Positions 46,852 through 55,770 of a DNA stretch of 64,000 nt are shown piece by piece (positions within the stretch are counted from its first letter, which is position 1; each line of letters begins with the position of its first letter). Origin of the DNA: an uncultured Muribaculaceae bacterium (GTDB lineage: Bacteria; Bacteroidota; Bacteroidia; Bacteroidales; Muribaculaceae); NCBI GenBank assembly GCA_910584055.1, contig CAJTZS010000022.1:6771-70770 (forward strand), given 5' to 3'. The notes under the pieces are model-generated. The model was not told the origin of the DNA. It worked only from the letters and a program-made list of their open reading frames with translations, and made no database searches. The position numbers were made by a program, and so were the translations under genes.

Positions 46852-46893
46852 ATTCTACAATGGTTCGGTAAAAATGCCGAACCATTGTAGAAT
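46852..46893 (+). promoter_or_regulatory. 17-bp perfect leader hairpin upstream of the permease gene
   Basis: Arms 46852-46868 and 46877-46893 with an 8-nt loop, 30 nt before ATG 46924. No U-tract follows. It may act as an operator in DNA or as a 5' stem in the mRNA. Confidence 0.65.
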
Positions 46894-46923
46894 TTAACCC
46901 TGTAAATATATAAGTAGGTAGAA

Positions 46924-48351
46924 ATGAAGGTAGATACGGATAGCCGTAAATTAGGTTTAGGAACTCTTGTTGCCATAGTATTCGGGATGATGGTGGGTTC
47001 AGGTCTTTATAATATACCCCAGAATTTAGCTGCGGGAGCCGGCGCGTCTGCGGTCGCGCTGTCGTGGGTTGTCACCGCTGCAGGGATGCTGCTGCTTGTC
47101 GCCACGTTCAAGATTCTTTCCGACCGTAAACCCGAACTTGATGCCGGCATATATCAATACGCACAGGTAGGTTTCGGTAATTTCGCGGGTTTTAATATCG
47201 CGTGGGGCTATTGGTTGTGCACAGCTTTTGCCAATGTTGCGTATGCGGTGATGCTCAATGACTCTTTCGGCGCTTTTTTCCCTCCGCTTCTTGATCATGG
47301 ATGGCAGACGCTGGTGTTCGGCTCGGTATTGATATGGGCAATGTTCTTTATAGTGGCCGGTGGAATGCGCACTGCAAAGATACTCAATAATCTCCTTGCC
47401 ATTGTCAAGATAGCCGCGATTGTGTTGGTTGTGGTGTTATTGATTATCAATGTCAAGGCGGGTGTTTTCAACCTCAATCTTATGGAAGGGGCTTTCTCAG
47501 GGAAACCGTTATGGACGCAGGTAAAGAGCACGATGATGGTGACGCTGTGGTGTTTCATCGGCATTGAGGGGGCGGTGATGATGTCTGCGCGCGCCAAGCG
47601 TCCGTCGGACGTGGGTAAAGCCGGTGTTGTAGGTTTCCTTATTGCATGGCTGCTATATGTGCTGGTGTCCATGCTGTGTTATGGAGTTATGGAGCGTGCC
47701 CGGCTGGCAGGTCTTGAGGATCCGTCGGTGGCATATGTTTTGCGTGCCATATGCGGAGACTGGGCATATTATTTTGTAATCATATCGGTAATTGTTTCCC
47801 TTCTCGGCGGATGGCTTGCGTGGACACTTGTCTGTGCCCAGGTCCCTTACGAGGCAGCGGTGGTAAGGATCTTCCCCCGTTCGTTTCTTCGTCTTAACCG
47901 CCATGGAATGCCCGGTTACGGGTTGTTAGTGTCGAGTGTCGTCATGCAGGCTTTTCTGGTGATGGTAATGATGGCGGATGATGTGTACATGGCGGCGTTG
48001 ACTGTTACGGGCATGATGGTGCTTCCCGCCTATCTTTCCGGAGGTATGTATCTTTGGAAAATGAGTTTCCGGAAGAATGAAATTAAAAAAGCGTGCAAAG
48101 TCTCCCGTCTGCGGTATCGCATAGTGGGCGTTCTTTGCACGCTGTATTGTTCGTGGATGATATATGCCGGCGGTCTGAAGCTTTTTATGTTTACATCGGT
48201 TTTCTACCTTGCCGGTATCGGATTTTATTTCAAGGCTCGTTCCGAGAGAAAAGAGGAGGGATCGCTCCGCTTCACTCGTGCTGATTTTATCACCTTGTTG
48301 CTTTTACTGTGTGGGCTTGCGGGTAGCGTTTACTTCTTCATCGTGAAATGA
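46924..48351 (+). CDS. APC-superfamily amino-acid permease (basic amino acid/polyamine antiporter-like)
   Basis: 475 residues with about 12 membrane segments. The N-terminal signature LGTLVAIVFGMMVGSGLYNIPQNLA is typical of APC transporters, with GIYQYAQVGFGNFAGF and CFIGIEGAVMMSARAKRPSDVG in helix 6. The closest resemblance is to arginine/ornithine-type antiporters (ArcD-like), but substrate cannot be read from sequence. It is preceded by a leader hairpin and its last 22 nt overlap the converging coiled-coil gene. Confidence 0.85.
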   Translation: MKVDTDSRKLGLGTLVAIVFGMMVGSGLYNIPQNLAAGAGASAVALSWVVTAAGMLLLVATFKILSDRKPELDAGIYQYAQVGFGNFAGFNIAWGYWLCTAFANVAYAVMLNDSFGAFFPPLLDHGWQTLVFGSVLIWAMFFIVAGGMRTAKILNNLLAIVKIAAIVLVVVLLIINVKAGVFNLNLMEGAFSGKPLWTQVKSTMMVTLWCFIGIEGAVMMSARAKRPSDVGKAGVVGFLIAWLLYVLVSMLCYGVMERARLAGLEDPSVAYVLRAICGDWAYYFVIISVIVSLLGGWLAWTLVCAQVPYEAAVVRIFPRSFLRLNRHGMPGYGLLVSSVVMQAFLVMVMMADDVYMAALTVTGMMVLPAYLSGGMYLWKMSFRKNEIKKACKVSRLRYRIVGVLCTLYCSWMIYAGGLKLFMFTSVFYLAGIGFYFKARSERKEEGSLRFTRADFITLLLLLCGLAGSVYFFIVK

Positions 48352-49259
48352 CGTGAGGCAAGGCGGTAGCCGTCGCAGAATACCTCAACGGTGTAGTCAC
48401 CGGGGGTGAGGGTAGTGTTCACATCCCAATATACTGCCACGGAGAGTTCTTCGTTGGCGTATTCCACTTTGCGGTGTGATGTCGAGGAGATGGTTGAGCC
48501 GTCAAGCTGGAACGATGGACCTCCGCCGAGCAATGTCCCTTCCGGAGAAAGGATGCGTATATAGAAATCTTTCATTCCGGGAGCTGTCGTGTTGTTGGGG
48601 CTTACGGTGAAGTGTACGCCGAGCTGACGCGCCTTGGTTATATTCTTTTCGTTTTTACCCTTTTTGTTGTATGCATGGAAAGAGATGCCCGTAATGTTAA
48701 GCTTTTTGGCAAGCTGGACGGTCTGTGTCAATTCCGCGTTGCTCTTCGTAGCGGCAGTATATTGCGATGACAATTGTTCGTTCTTTTGCTGCACCTGCTG
48801 TATTTCCTGTTTCAGACCCTCATTCTCCTCTCCGAGACGTTTTATCTCCTCAAGGTAATGGCGCACGATATTTTTGAGCGTGGCGATCTCCCCTTCGAGC
48901 TGTTTGATCTTGGCGCGGGAAGCCGCCATGTTCTTGGCGTTCTTGCTCTTTTCATCGTTTAGCTCCTGAATCAACCCTTCCACCTTCATTCGCGCCTCGT
49001 TGTATTTATGCACGAGGGAATCATTTTTGAGATAGATCTGCTGCCCTTCATACTGGCTGAAATCGGCATTCAACTGGTTGAACTCGTTGGTCAGCACAAG
49101 CTGATCGTTGGCGATTGCGAGGCTGTCGGCTCTCGCCTCAGCCTTGTTGACCGCGGCGGTGTTGCGGGAGTTAGCCACGATCAGCCATATTATAAGCGCC
49201 ACAAAGCACGCCAAAACGGCAATGCCGGCATACAGGAGTTTCTTCTGGTTGCTGTTCAT
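48330..49259 (-). CDS. Membrane-anchored coiled-coil protein with a C-terminal beta-domain
   Basis: 309 residues from ATG 49259; an upstream ATG at 49310 would add a poorly conserved 17-residue lead with an ACGCG direct repeat in the DNA. One membrane helix (LLYAGIAVLACFVALIIWLIVA, about 8-29), a long coiled coil (about 35-175, LEGEIATLKNIVRHYLEEIKRLGEENEGLKQEIQQVQ), and a C-terminal beta-rich domain (about 185-309). The layout suggests an envelope structural or scaffold protein; I recognise no named family. Converges on the permease gene with 22-nt overlap. Confidence 0.7.
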   Translation of the reverse strand: MNSNQKKLLYAGIAVLACFVALIIWLIVANSRNTAAVNKAEARADSLAIANDQLVLTNEFNQLNADFSQYEGQQIYLKNDSLVHKYNEARMKVEGLIQELNDEKSKNAKNMAASRAKIKQLEGEIATLKNIVRHYLEEIKRLGEENEGLKQEIQQVQQKNEQLSSQYTAATKSNAELTQTVQLAKKLNITGISFHAYNKKGKNEKNITKARQLGVHFTVSPNNTTAPGMKDFYIRILSPEGTLLGGGPSFQLDGSTISSTSHRKVEYANEELSVAVYWDVNTTLTPGDYTVEVFCDGYRLASRHFTMKK

Positions 49260-49370
49260 ATGCAGTTGTTTCTCTTTAACAGTTATTACGCGAATGGTTA
49301 TTACGCGCAAAGATAATTAAAAGAGGCGACATAAGCAAGTGCCTGTCAAGGTTTGAATTGTATTGGTCAT

Positions 49371-49408
49371 AAAAAAAGAACCGGCGGATCCGAAGGATTC
49401 ACCGGTTT
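49371..49408 (-). terminator. Intrinsic terminator after the small lipoprotein gene
   Basis: Minus-strand stem AACCGG...CCGGTT extended by GAATCC/GGATCC around a TTC loop, followed by seven T. Confidence 0.85.
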
Positions 49409-49444
49409 AATCTTTGACTTTCGTCTTGCTGTAGTTAGCAAAAA

Positions 49445-49654
49445 TTATTTTGCAGAGTCAGCAACGGGAGCTTCAGCAACCTCAGCAGCAGCCTCAACAG
49501 CTACAGTTGTGTCGTTAGAATCAGCAACAGCCTCAACAACCTCTTCAACAACTACCATTGTGTCAGAATCAGCAGCCTCAGTTGTTTTGTTGCCACCGCA
49601 GGAAACCATAGCTACGCTGAAAAGAACAGCAAGCGAGAAAACTAATTTTTTCAT
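49445..49654 (-). CDS. Small acidic lipoprotein of low complexity
   Basis: 69 residues. Lipoprotein signal (LFSVAMVSC, Cys19), then a very acidic low-complexity tail rich in Ala, Val, Glu, Asp and Thr with TTEAADSDTMVVVEEVVEAV repeats and no folded domain. A full promoter (49707-49739) and a strong terminator surround it, so it is a real and probably highly expressed single gene. Such short acidic lipoproteins are common in this group; function unknown. Confidence 0.8.
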   Translation of the reverse strand: MKKLVFSLAVLFSVAMVSCGGNKTTEAADSDTMVVVEEVVEAVADSNDTTVAVEAAAEVAEAPVADSAK

Positions 49655-49706
49655 CTCTTTAAAATTTAAAATAATAAAACAATATTCTTTGCTATCAAAA
49701 ACGTTG

Positions 49707-49739
49707 CAAAGTTAATATAAATTTTTTTTACGGAGCAAA
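49707..49739 (-). promoter_or_regulatory. Promoter for the small lipoprotein
   Basis: Minus-strand TTTG (49739-49736), 21 nt, TAACTTTG (49714-49707), 53 nt before ATG 49654: a full Bacteroidetes consensus match. Confidence 0.78.
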
Positions 49740-49810
49740 AATCTTCAATTTTTTTAAAAGAATCGCTTAATAATTGTAAATTTTAACATAATTAACTTAA
49801 AATTTACCGA

Positions 49811-49834
49811 AATTAACGATTGCAATTGTTAATT
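49811..49834. terminator. AT-rich near-palindrome after the GH13 gene
   Basis: AATTAAC-g-ATTGCAAT-t-GTTAATT, 33 nt beyond the GH13 stop on the minus strand. It may terminate that gene; the stem is weak. Confidence 0.4.
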
Positions 49835-49866
49835 TTATTCCGAATTTATTTTACGCAGACTTATGT

Positions 49867-52416
49867 TTATTTTACATAGACTTTGCAGCTGTGGTTCTCG
49901 GATTTGGCAATGTATATGCCGGCGGGGAGATAAACCCTACATTCGGATTCTACGATTGTCTTCAGTTTGCTGCCTGTTAAATCATAGATTGCAACAGGCG
50001 TTTCTGCATTGGCTATGGTCATGAAGCCGCGTCCTCCGGTTGCGGAGAAGGTGTCGAGTGTGTCTACGGGTAGGTCTTTGACATCGCTGACGTTTTTTGA
50101 GCATACGGCCACATAGCAGTTTGCGGGAACTGAGATTGTTCCTGCTGTTGAATCGAATGTGCCGTTGCATCCGTGGCTTTGTGTGTATATCTCGTATGCA
50201 TCGTTATCCTTGGTGCGGAACGGCACTGATATATTCAGTGTGCCTGATGTATTCGGATTAATTGCGCAGTATAGTTCTTTTGTGCCGGTCCGGGAATATA
50301 TGGTTCTTCCTGTAGCCCAATTTGCTACGGCGCAATTCATGTTGAAGTCGGCCGATGTGCTGAATAGTTCGGTGTTGTTGAGCCTAAGGGAGATGAGCTG
50401 CTGATATGATTCGAAAACACCGCGGTTGTCGGGATTGTCAAGGAGGTTCCAGTTCACAATCTTTGGATCAGTGTTGTTTTCACCTGTCGGATTTCCCTGC
50501 GTGTCGAGTTTCTTGGTGTTCTGTGCATCGCCGAATTCCGAGAACTGCCATATCATGTGGGCACCTGGGGCGAGAATCATCTGTGCGGCGGCAGCCCCGA
50601 GACGCTGACAGCTTGCCGTCTTGTTTCCCTGTACTCCTGTCGCTCCCCAGCGGTTTTGTTTGTACGCGAGACGTTGCTCGTCGTGCGATTCGAGATATGA
50701 GACCGTTGAACCGGCTGTGCGCTGGTCGTCAACCGCCCACATGCGGTTCAGGTTGGATTCGGACTGATAACCCATGGCAAACTGGCAACCGGCATTGTTC
50801 ACGTTTGCCCAGTTAAGTTCACCGTCAGCCGCCATCTCATTCTCTTCCCGAGGAGTTGCGAGGTCTTCGTTTATGTGATATGCCTTCGGGTTGACTTCCA
50901 TTATATAGCCGTGTAGCTTTTTCATCCTTGCCACGCGCGACGCGTTGTAAGCATCGGTTGCATCCATAGAATTGTTTGCATATGAAGAGTTGTTACCCAA
51001 ACCTTTGACGAGGTCGAAACGGAATCCGTCAATTTTGTATTCGCGGAGCCAATATTGCAAGACATCTTTCCATTGACGGTCCACGAGTGGATAATCCTGA
51101 TTCCAGTCGTTTAGCACGCTGTAGGCATGCGGGGCGTTAAGGTTGAAGAAGGGGTTCTCTCCGGGGTTATACAGTTGATACCAGGGGTGCAGTCCGTCAG
51201 CCTGATTGAAAACAATATCGAGTATTACGGCGATACCTTCGCCGTGGCATCTGTCTATAAACTCCTTGTAGTCTTTAGGGCTGCCGTAGGCTTTGTCGGG
51301 AGCGAAATAGAAGTTGGTGTTGTATCCCCATGAATTGTTTCCGTTAAATTCCATTATCGGAAGGAGCTCGATTGCATTAACTCCGAGCGATTTGAGGTAT
51401 GGAATCTTCTCCATGGCGCCGCGGAGCGTACCCTCGGCTCCGGCTTTCCCCTCTGTCCCGGTGAAGTCGCGGATCAGCAGTTCGTATATGATGAGATTAT
51501 CTTTATCGGGAGCGTTGAAGGTGGTGTGCTGCCATTGATAGTCGGCAATGTTGTCGGAGAACACCGCAAGGGGTGTTCCGCTTAACTTGTCGGCAGGGTA
51601 TTTAGGCATGTCGGGGAAAACTCCGGCTGGTATGTACTGGTCGTTCCAGGGGTCGAGCACGAGACGGGCATAAGGGTCGCAGATCGCGATGCCATCTACC
51701 ATATAATAATAGGTATAGGTTTCGCCGCGTTTGATTTCAGATTCCGGGAGGGTGGCAATGAAATGACGATACTTCTCTCCCTGATATTCGGCATCCATAT
51801 AATCCATGACTTGTGTCCTGTCGTATGCAAATCCGTTCCAAGAGCCGAAAAGGATGGCGTTCTGTTTCTGGGGGGCGGCGATGCAGAAGGTCACGGAACC
51901 ATCGGCATTGCGCGTGGCTCCCTGTGGGGGCAGCGTTGTCAATTGAGAAGGTTTGGAAGGCTCGCTCCATCCCTCAAGGTTGACGAAGATGTCTTTGCCG
52001 CCTTCAGCTTTCCCTTCCTTCTTGCGGTCGCCGGTGCGGAAGACGAAACAGAGGCGTGTCACGGTCTCGCTGTCTGCCACGCCATAGAATGAGCGGATGT
52101 CGCCGATGTTCAGTTTCCACAGGTTTGCCGAAACATATTCCATCTTATATTTGGGGAGGTTCTGGTCCCAGTCCGGGGCATATTTCCACGATGCGGAGCC
52201 GCCGTTCTGGTTGATTACATCTACGCCGGTGTGGGCGTATACTTCGGTTGTTGAAGAAACACCCATCATTCCTTTGTTGCCTTGGTCGGCGTGGAAAAAG
52301 ATTGTCACGTTCTGGGAATTCTCCTGAAGGAGGGCGGGAGAGGTTGTTACGACTTGCGCGTCAAGAGCGAAAGCTGCCAGAAAGGCGAGCATCGCGGTGA
52401 AATAGATTTTAAGCAT
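49867..52416 (-). CDS. Secreted GH13 alpha-glucan hydrolase (alpha-amylase/pullulanase-like) with sorting-type tail
   Basis: 849 residues with a signal peptide (1-20). Two N-terminal beta-domains (about 22-150 and 160-265, the second CBM48-like: FCIAAPQKQNAILFGSWNGF), then the GH13 barrel with ILDIVFNQ (398-405), DGFRFDLVKG (nucleophile Asp468), YHINEDLA (Glu517) and LESHDEQR (Asp579). Region I has Asn-Gln where many members have Asn-His. The C-terminus (AIYDLTGSKLKTIVESECRV then YLPAGIYIAK) is a Por-secretion-type tail, suggesting export and surface attachment. It cleaves alpha-1,4 or alpha-1,6 glucans; which one is not clear. Standalone gene, outside both glycan loci. Confidence 0.85.
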   Translation of the reverse strand: MLKIYFTAMLAFLAAFALDAQVVTTSPALLQENSQNVTIFFHADQGNKGMMGVSSTTEVYAHTGVDVINQNGGSASWKYAPDWDQNLPKYKMEYVSANLWKLNIGDIRSFYGVADSETVTRLCFVFRTGDRKKEGKAEGGKDIFVNLEGWSEPSKPSQLTTLPPQGATRNADGSVTFCIAAPQKQNAILFGSWNGFAYDRTQVMDYMDAEYQGEKYRHFIATLPESEIKRGETYTYYYMVDGIAICDPYARLVLDPWNDQYIPAGVFPDMPKYPADKLSGTPLAVFSDNIADYQWQHTTFNAPDKDNLIIYELLIRDFTGTEGKAGAEGTLRGAMEKIPYLKSLGVNAIELLPIMEFNGNNSWGYNTNFYFAPDKAYGSPKDYKEFIDRCHGEGIAVILDIVFNQADGLHPWYQLYNPGENPFFNLNAPHAYSVLNDWNQDYPLVDRQWKDVLQYWLREYKIDGFRFDLVKGLGNNSSYANNSMDATDAYNASRVARMKKLHGYIMEVNPKAYHINEDLATPREENEMAADGELNWANVNNAGCQFAMGYQSESNLNRMWAVDDQRTAGSTVSYLESHDEQRLAYKQNRWGATGVQGNKTASCQRLGAAAAQMILAPGAHMIWQFSEFGDAQNTKKLDTQGNPTGENNTDPKIVNWNLLDNPDNRGVFESYQQLISLRLNNTELFSTSADFNMNCAVANWATGRTIYSRTGTKELYCAINPNTSGTLNISVPFRTKDNDAYEIYTQSHGCNGTFDSTAGTISVPANCYVAVCSKNVSDVKDLPVDTLDTFSATGGRGFMTIANAETPVAIYDLTGSKLKTIVESECRVYLPAGIYIAKSENHSCKVYVK

Positions 52417-52443
52417 GTATGTAAGAATTTAGTTAGTTTATTT

Positions 52444-52519
52444 CCGCGCTTAAGGAGCGCGGAGCCTTTCGGAGACCGCGCTTAAGGAGCGCGGCACGGG
52501 GGAATCGGCAAAGCCGATT
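52444..52519. repeat. Tandem small hairpins between GH13 and DUF695 genes
   Basis: The same 19-mer CCGCGCTTAAGGAGCGCGG occurs at 52444-52462 and 52476-52494, each a 7-bp stem with a TAAGG loop. A third hairpin AATCGGC-AAA-GCCGATT (52503-52519) covers the DUF695 stop. Confidence 0.7.
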
Positions 52520-52961
52520 ATTCGGTTTCGTCTTCGGGGATGTAAGAGATGTCGCGCATTTCGCGATATTCATCCCAGGCGGGATCTTCCTGCGCTTCGA
52601 TGAGCAGGGGCATCTGTTCGAGGGAAGATAAGGCGCGATTGAAAACACGCCCGAATATGTTGAGGTTCTGGGTGTAGAATACCCAGTCGCGTCGTCCGTC
52701 CCCGGTGTATATACCGGTCAGGTATGCTATCTTGTCTTTCTTGAATTCAGCCATCAGTGCATCTGTGGCTTTCTCCATCATTTCGGCGTCGGCATCTTCC
52801 GGCATGCCGGACGGGAGGGGATCGTAATTCCATGAGACGGTGACGCGATATATGAATTTACCTTTTGCGATGATATCGTCCATATAGTCACGTCCTGTCA
52901 CAATTATCGTTCGCCCGTTTTCTGCTTCGGTCGGGGCTGACCACCAACGCTCTGATGCCAT
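52518..52961 (-). CDS. DUF695-like protein
   Basis: 147 residues, cytosolic, no signal peptide. Features SERWWSAPTEAENGRTIIVTGRD, KFIYRVTVSWNYDP, IAYLTGIYTGDGRRDWVFYTQN and a C-terminal acidic end resemble DUF695 (small alpha/beta proteins of unknown role). It is separated by 100 nt from the DUF2027 gene upstream and by hairpins from GH13 downstream. Confidence 0.65.
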   Translation of the reverse strand: MASERWWSAPTEAENGRTIIVTGRDYMDDIIAKGKFIYRVTVSWNYDPLPSGMPEDADAEMMEKATDALMAEFKKDKIAYLTGIYTGDGRRDWVFYTQNLNIFGRVFNRALSSLEQMPLLIEAQEDPAWDEYREMRDISYIPEDETE

Positions 52962-53027
52962 GGGATAATATTTGATTTTTTAATTCTCAATGATTGAATC
53001 CTGGGCCTAAAGACCCAACGCGCAACG

Positions 53028-53071
53028 CCAATTCCCAATTCCAATTTCTAATTCTTAATTCCTAATTCCTT
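53028..53071. repeat. Degenerate AATTCC/AATTCT short tandem repeats
   Basis: About six degenerate 7-9 bp units of the AATTCC type (on the minus strand GGAATT) directly after the DUF2027 stop. Confidence 0.5.
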
Positions 53072-53769
53072 CTCTCGGAGTAGAGGGGGATTTCGAGACA
53101 GGGGGTGTCGAGGTATACGCCGGGACGGAAACAGTGTGCCTTGAAGAATTTGGTGAGGTCAATCTTTTTGGAGACGCTTACCGGATATTTAACCTGGAAG
53201 GACTTTCCTTTTTTGTATGCCATGGCCTGGAACACGATGCGCTCCATGTCAGAGATGTTCTCCTGACTGAAAGTTGCAAGGTCTATCATCTCGTTCGGGG
53301 CGACTTCTCCTGTAAAGAGGGATTTCCATGCTTTTGCCTCGTTGTCGCGGATGAGTATAGAGAAATAAAGGTAATAATTGGAATCGTTGACCAATGCCGC
53401 GCCTATCCTGGATGTTGACAATGCCTTAACATTATCCGGTTCGAAAAGCAATGCTACAGTCAGATCCTCTCCATATTCAGTCTCTTCGACAGGAAGTTCA
53501 GGTTCCGGTTCAGGTTTGGGTGTGACTTTTTGTGCAGGTGTTTCGCGCACGCTTTTCTTACCGTCGTCGAAAGCTTTCTGGTCGAACATCATGCGGGCCC
53601 CTTTCGCTGCCGGTTCGTGCCCGGCGGGAAGTACTACCACCACTTCATTGAGAAGAACCGGGGTTTCGAAACCGTCTTCTTCCACGTATGCTATTCTTCC
53701 ATCTATTTTAGTTATCTTTCCGCCGCCGGTCGTGTTAAGGAAGCGGACGGTATCTCCTATTTTAGCCAT
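53062..53769 (-). CDS. DUF2027-family protein lacking the usual C-terminal Smr domain
   Basis: 235 residues. It opens with a short SH3-like segment (KIGDTVRFLNTTGGGKITKIDGRIAYVEEDGFETPVLLNEVVVV), a Pro/Glu-rich linker (about 75-95), and a beta-rich DUF2027 core (VALLFEPDNVKAL, SNYYLYFSILI, FQAMAYKKGKSFQVKYP). In Bacteroides relatives, as I recall them, an Smr nuclease-type domain follows; here the protein ends at CLEIPLYSERRN and the DNA beyond is simple repeat. Gap of 1 nt to the U32 gene, so same operon. Confidence 0.7.
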   Translation of the reverse strand: MAKIGDTVRFLNTTGGGKITKIDGRIAYVEEDGFETPVLLNEVVVVLPAGHEPAAKGARMMFDQKAFDDGKKSVRETPAQKVTPKPEPEPELPVEETEYGEDLTVALLFEPDNVKALSTSRIGAALVNDSNYYLYFSILIRDNEAKAWKSLFTGEVAPNEMIDLATFSQENISDMERIVFQAMAYKKGKSFQVKYPVSVSKKIDLTKFFKAHCFRPGVYLDTPCLEIPLYSERRN

Positions 53770-53770
53770 T

Positions 53771-55009
53771 TTATTTCTCTTTCCAAAGGTATAATTTATC
53801 TGAAGGGCGCACTTTCTCCGGAACGGGCATGGAGAAAAGTTGACCTTTCCTTATGCATTCCACCGGCTTGAGGTCGAAGCGAAGCTCCTCCACCTTATAT
53901 ATTAACGCACCGGTGGTTGGTCCGGTTATCACTATCTCGTCACCGACATGCAGTTCTCCCGCTTCCAAAAGGAATTCACCGATTCCAATCTTGGAGAAAT
54001 ATCTCATTGCCTTGCCGGCGTAGCTCTTCACCCTGGTAGCGCTTGATCCATATTTGGCGCTCCATTCCCCAAGGCGTTCGCCCATGTAATAGCCGTTCCA
54101 ATAGCCACGGTTGAAAATCTTGACGAGACGGGCGTCCCAGCCGGTAATCTTTTCTTCATCATAAGTGCCATCCGCGATTGCCTGGAGCGCTTCGGAGTAA
54201 CATGCAACGGCCTCGGCGACGTATTCGGGGCCTCTGGCTCGTCCTTCGATCTTGAAAACCCTTACTCCGGCATCCACCATCTTGTTGAGGAAATGGATAG
54301 TCTTGAGATCCTTAGGACTCATTATATATTGATTGTCGATCTCAAGTTCATCGCCGGTTTCCTTGTCGCGTACGGTGTATGCCCGGCGGCATATCTGGTT
54401 GCATGCCCCGCGGTTCGCGCTTGAGTTCATTTCATGGAGGCTCATGTAGCATTTGCCGCTCACTGCCATGCAGAGCGCTCCGTGGCAGAACATTTCGAGG
54501 CGCACCTGTTTGCCGTTCGGCCCGCAAATGTTCTCCTCAACGATGGCGCGATGAATTTCCTTCACCTGCTCCATATTCAGTTCCCGAGCCAGCACCATCA
54601 CATCGGCGAATTGTGAATAATACCTTACTGCCGCAGTGTTGCTGACATTCACTTGTGTTGATATATGAACCTCCTGCCCGATTTCGCGGGCATAAAGGAT
54701 CGCAGCCATGTCGGACGCTATAATCGCCGAAATTCCTGCCTCTTTGGCGCGTGAGATTATCATGCGCATTGTGTCCATATCGGAGTCGTAGATCACGGTG
54801 TTGACTGTGAGATATGTCTTGACTCCCCTTTCGGAGCACATGGCGGCGATTTCAGCCATGTCATCTGCCGTGAAGTTGGCACTTGAACGTGAACGCATGT
54901 TGAGTCCCTCGATACCGAAATACACGGCATCGGCACCGGCGGCGAGCGCTGCCGCCAAAGACTCCCGGCTCCCTACCGGAGCCATTATTTCAAAATCCTT
55001 ACGGGTCAT
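53771..55009 (-). CDS. Peptidase U32-family protein (TrhP/YegQ-like)
   Basis: 412 residues from ATG 55009, which overlaps the menG stop as ATGA; an ATG 16 codons earlier (55057) is possible but runs into menG by 52 nt. N-terminal TIM-barrel features (EIMAPVGSRESLAAALAAGADAVYFG, LTVNTVIYDSD, HISTQVNVSN) and the cysteine cluster CHGALCMAVSGKCYMS...GACNQICRRAY, which in relatives binds an iron-sulfur cluster. U32 proteins of this type (TrhP, RlhA, UbiU/V) act in RNA or quinone hydroxylation; TrhP-like tRNA uridine hydroxylation is most likely from length and end domain. Confidence 0.88.
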   Translation of the reverse strand: MTRKDFEIMAPVGSRESLAAALAAGADAVYFGIEGLNMRSRSSANFTADDMAEIAAMCSERGVKTYLTVNTVIYDSDMDTMRMIISRAKEAGISAIIASDMAAILYAREIGQEVHISTQVNVSNTAAVRYYSQFADVMVLARELNMEQVKEIHRAIVEENICGPNGKQVRLEMFCHGALCMAVSGKCYMSLHEMNSSANRGACNQICRRAYTVRDKETGDELEIDNQYIMSPKDLKTIHFLNKMVDAGVRVFKIEGRARGPEYVAEAVACYSEALQAIADGTYDEEKITGWDARLVKIFNRGYWNGYYMGERLGEWSAKYGSSATRVKSYAGKAMRYFSKIGIGEFLLEAGELHVGDEIVITGPTTGALIYKVEELRFDLKPVECIRKGQLFSMPVPEKVRPSDKLYLWKEK

Positions 55010-55770
55010 TTGCGTGCTATGTAATATGTGACGGCCCCGAATGTCAGTGAACGCCATCGGGTGTCGGTGAAACCGCAGTCTTTCATTATCGCTGTCATGT
55101 CATCGCGCTGAGGAGCTGCGGCAATGCTCTCCGGCAGATAGGTATATGCCCGGGAATCGCCGGATACCATTCTGCCAACGAGAGGAATAAGTTTTCGGGA
55201 ATATATATTATATAAAGAGAGGAGGAGAGGGGTGGAAGGACATGACAGTTCAATGACACAAAGTGTGCCTCCTGGTCGGAGCACCCGGTGCATCTCTTCG
55301 TATCCCTTGTGGAGATGTTCGAAATTGCGCACCCCGTATGCCACGGTGACGAGATCCTGCGAATTGTCCGGAATCGAGAGCGCGAGCGAGTCTCCTTGAA
55401 CAAACGAGATGCGGGATTTCGCGGTTTTCTCCATCTTGTCAAGTTTCTCGCGGGCAATCCCGAGCATTCCTGCGGAGAGGTCAACTCCGGTGATGAGGGC
55501 ATCGGGGAAACGCCGGTGAAGGTCAAAAGCTACATCGCCTGTGCCTGTGGCGATATCAAGGACATTCTTTATATAGGGAGAGGATAATGCCCTTGAAGCT
55601 GCATTCAATGCCTTGGCTTTCCACCATTTATGGAGACCGAACGTCATCGCCGTGTTCATGAAATCGTATGCAGGTGCGATGGAGTCGAACATCTGTTCCA
55701 CCTGCTCCCCTTTGTCCCGGTCGCCGGAATAGGGGTTGATCAATTCAGCTCCGCTTTTCATTGGTGTCAC
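55006..55770 (-). CDS. menG: Demethylmenaquinone methyltransferase
   Basis: 254 residues. Class I SAM methyltransferase: FDSIAPAYDFMNTAMTFGLHKWW at the N-terminus, NVLDIATGTGDVAFDL (SAM-binding motif I), VTVAYGVRNFEHLHKGYEEMHRVLRPGG and VIELSCP. This is the UbiE/MenG family, which methylates demethylmenaquinone in the last step of menaquinone synthesis. It overlaps its neighbours by ATGA on both sides (55006-55009, 55767-55770), forming a tight operon GNAT-menG-U32-DUF2027. Confidence 0.94.
   Translation of the reverse strand: MTPMKSGAELINPYSGDRDKGEQVEQMFDSIAPAYDFMNTAMTFGLHKWWKAKALNAASRALSSPYIKNVLDIATGTGDVAFDLHRRFPDALITGVDLSAGMLGIAREKLDKMEKTAKSRISFVQGDSLALSIPDNSQDLVTVAYGVRNFEHLHKGYEEMHRVLRPGGTLCVIELSCPSTPLLLSLYNIYSRKLIPLVGRMVSGDSRAYTYLPESIAAAPQRDDMTAIMKDCGFTDTRWRSLTFGAVTYYIARK

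Noticed and set aside
46852..46893. Reading the permease leader hairpin as a terminator
   Set aside because: No U-tract on either strand and it sits between a -7 box and its gene.
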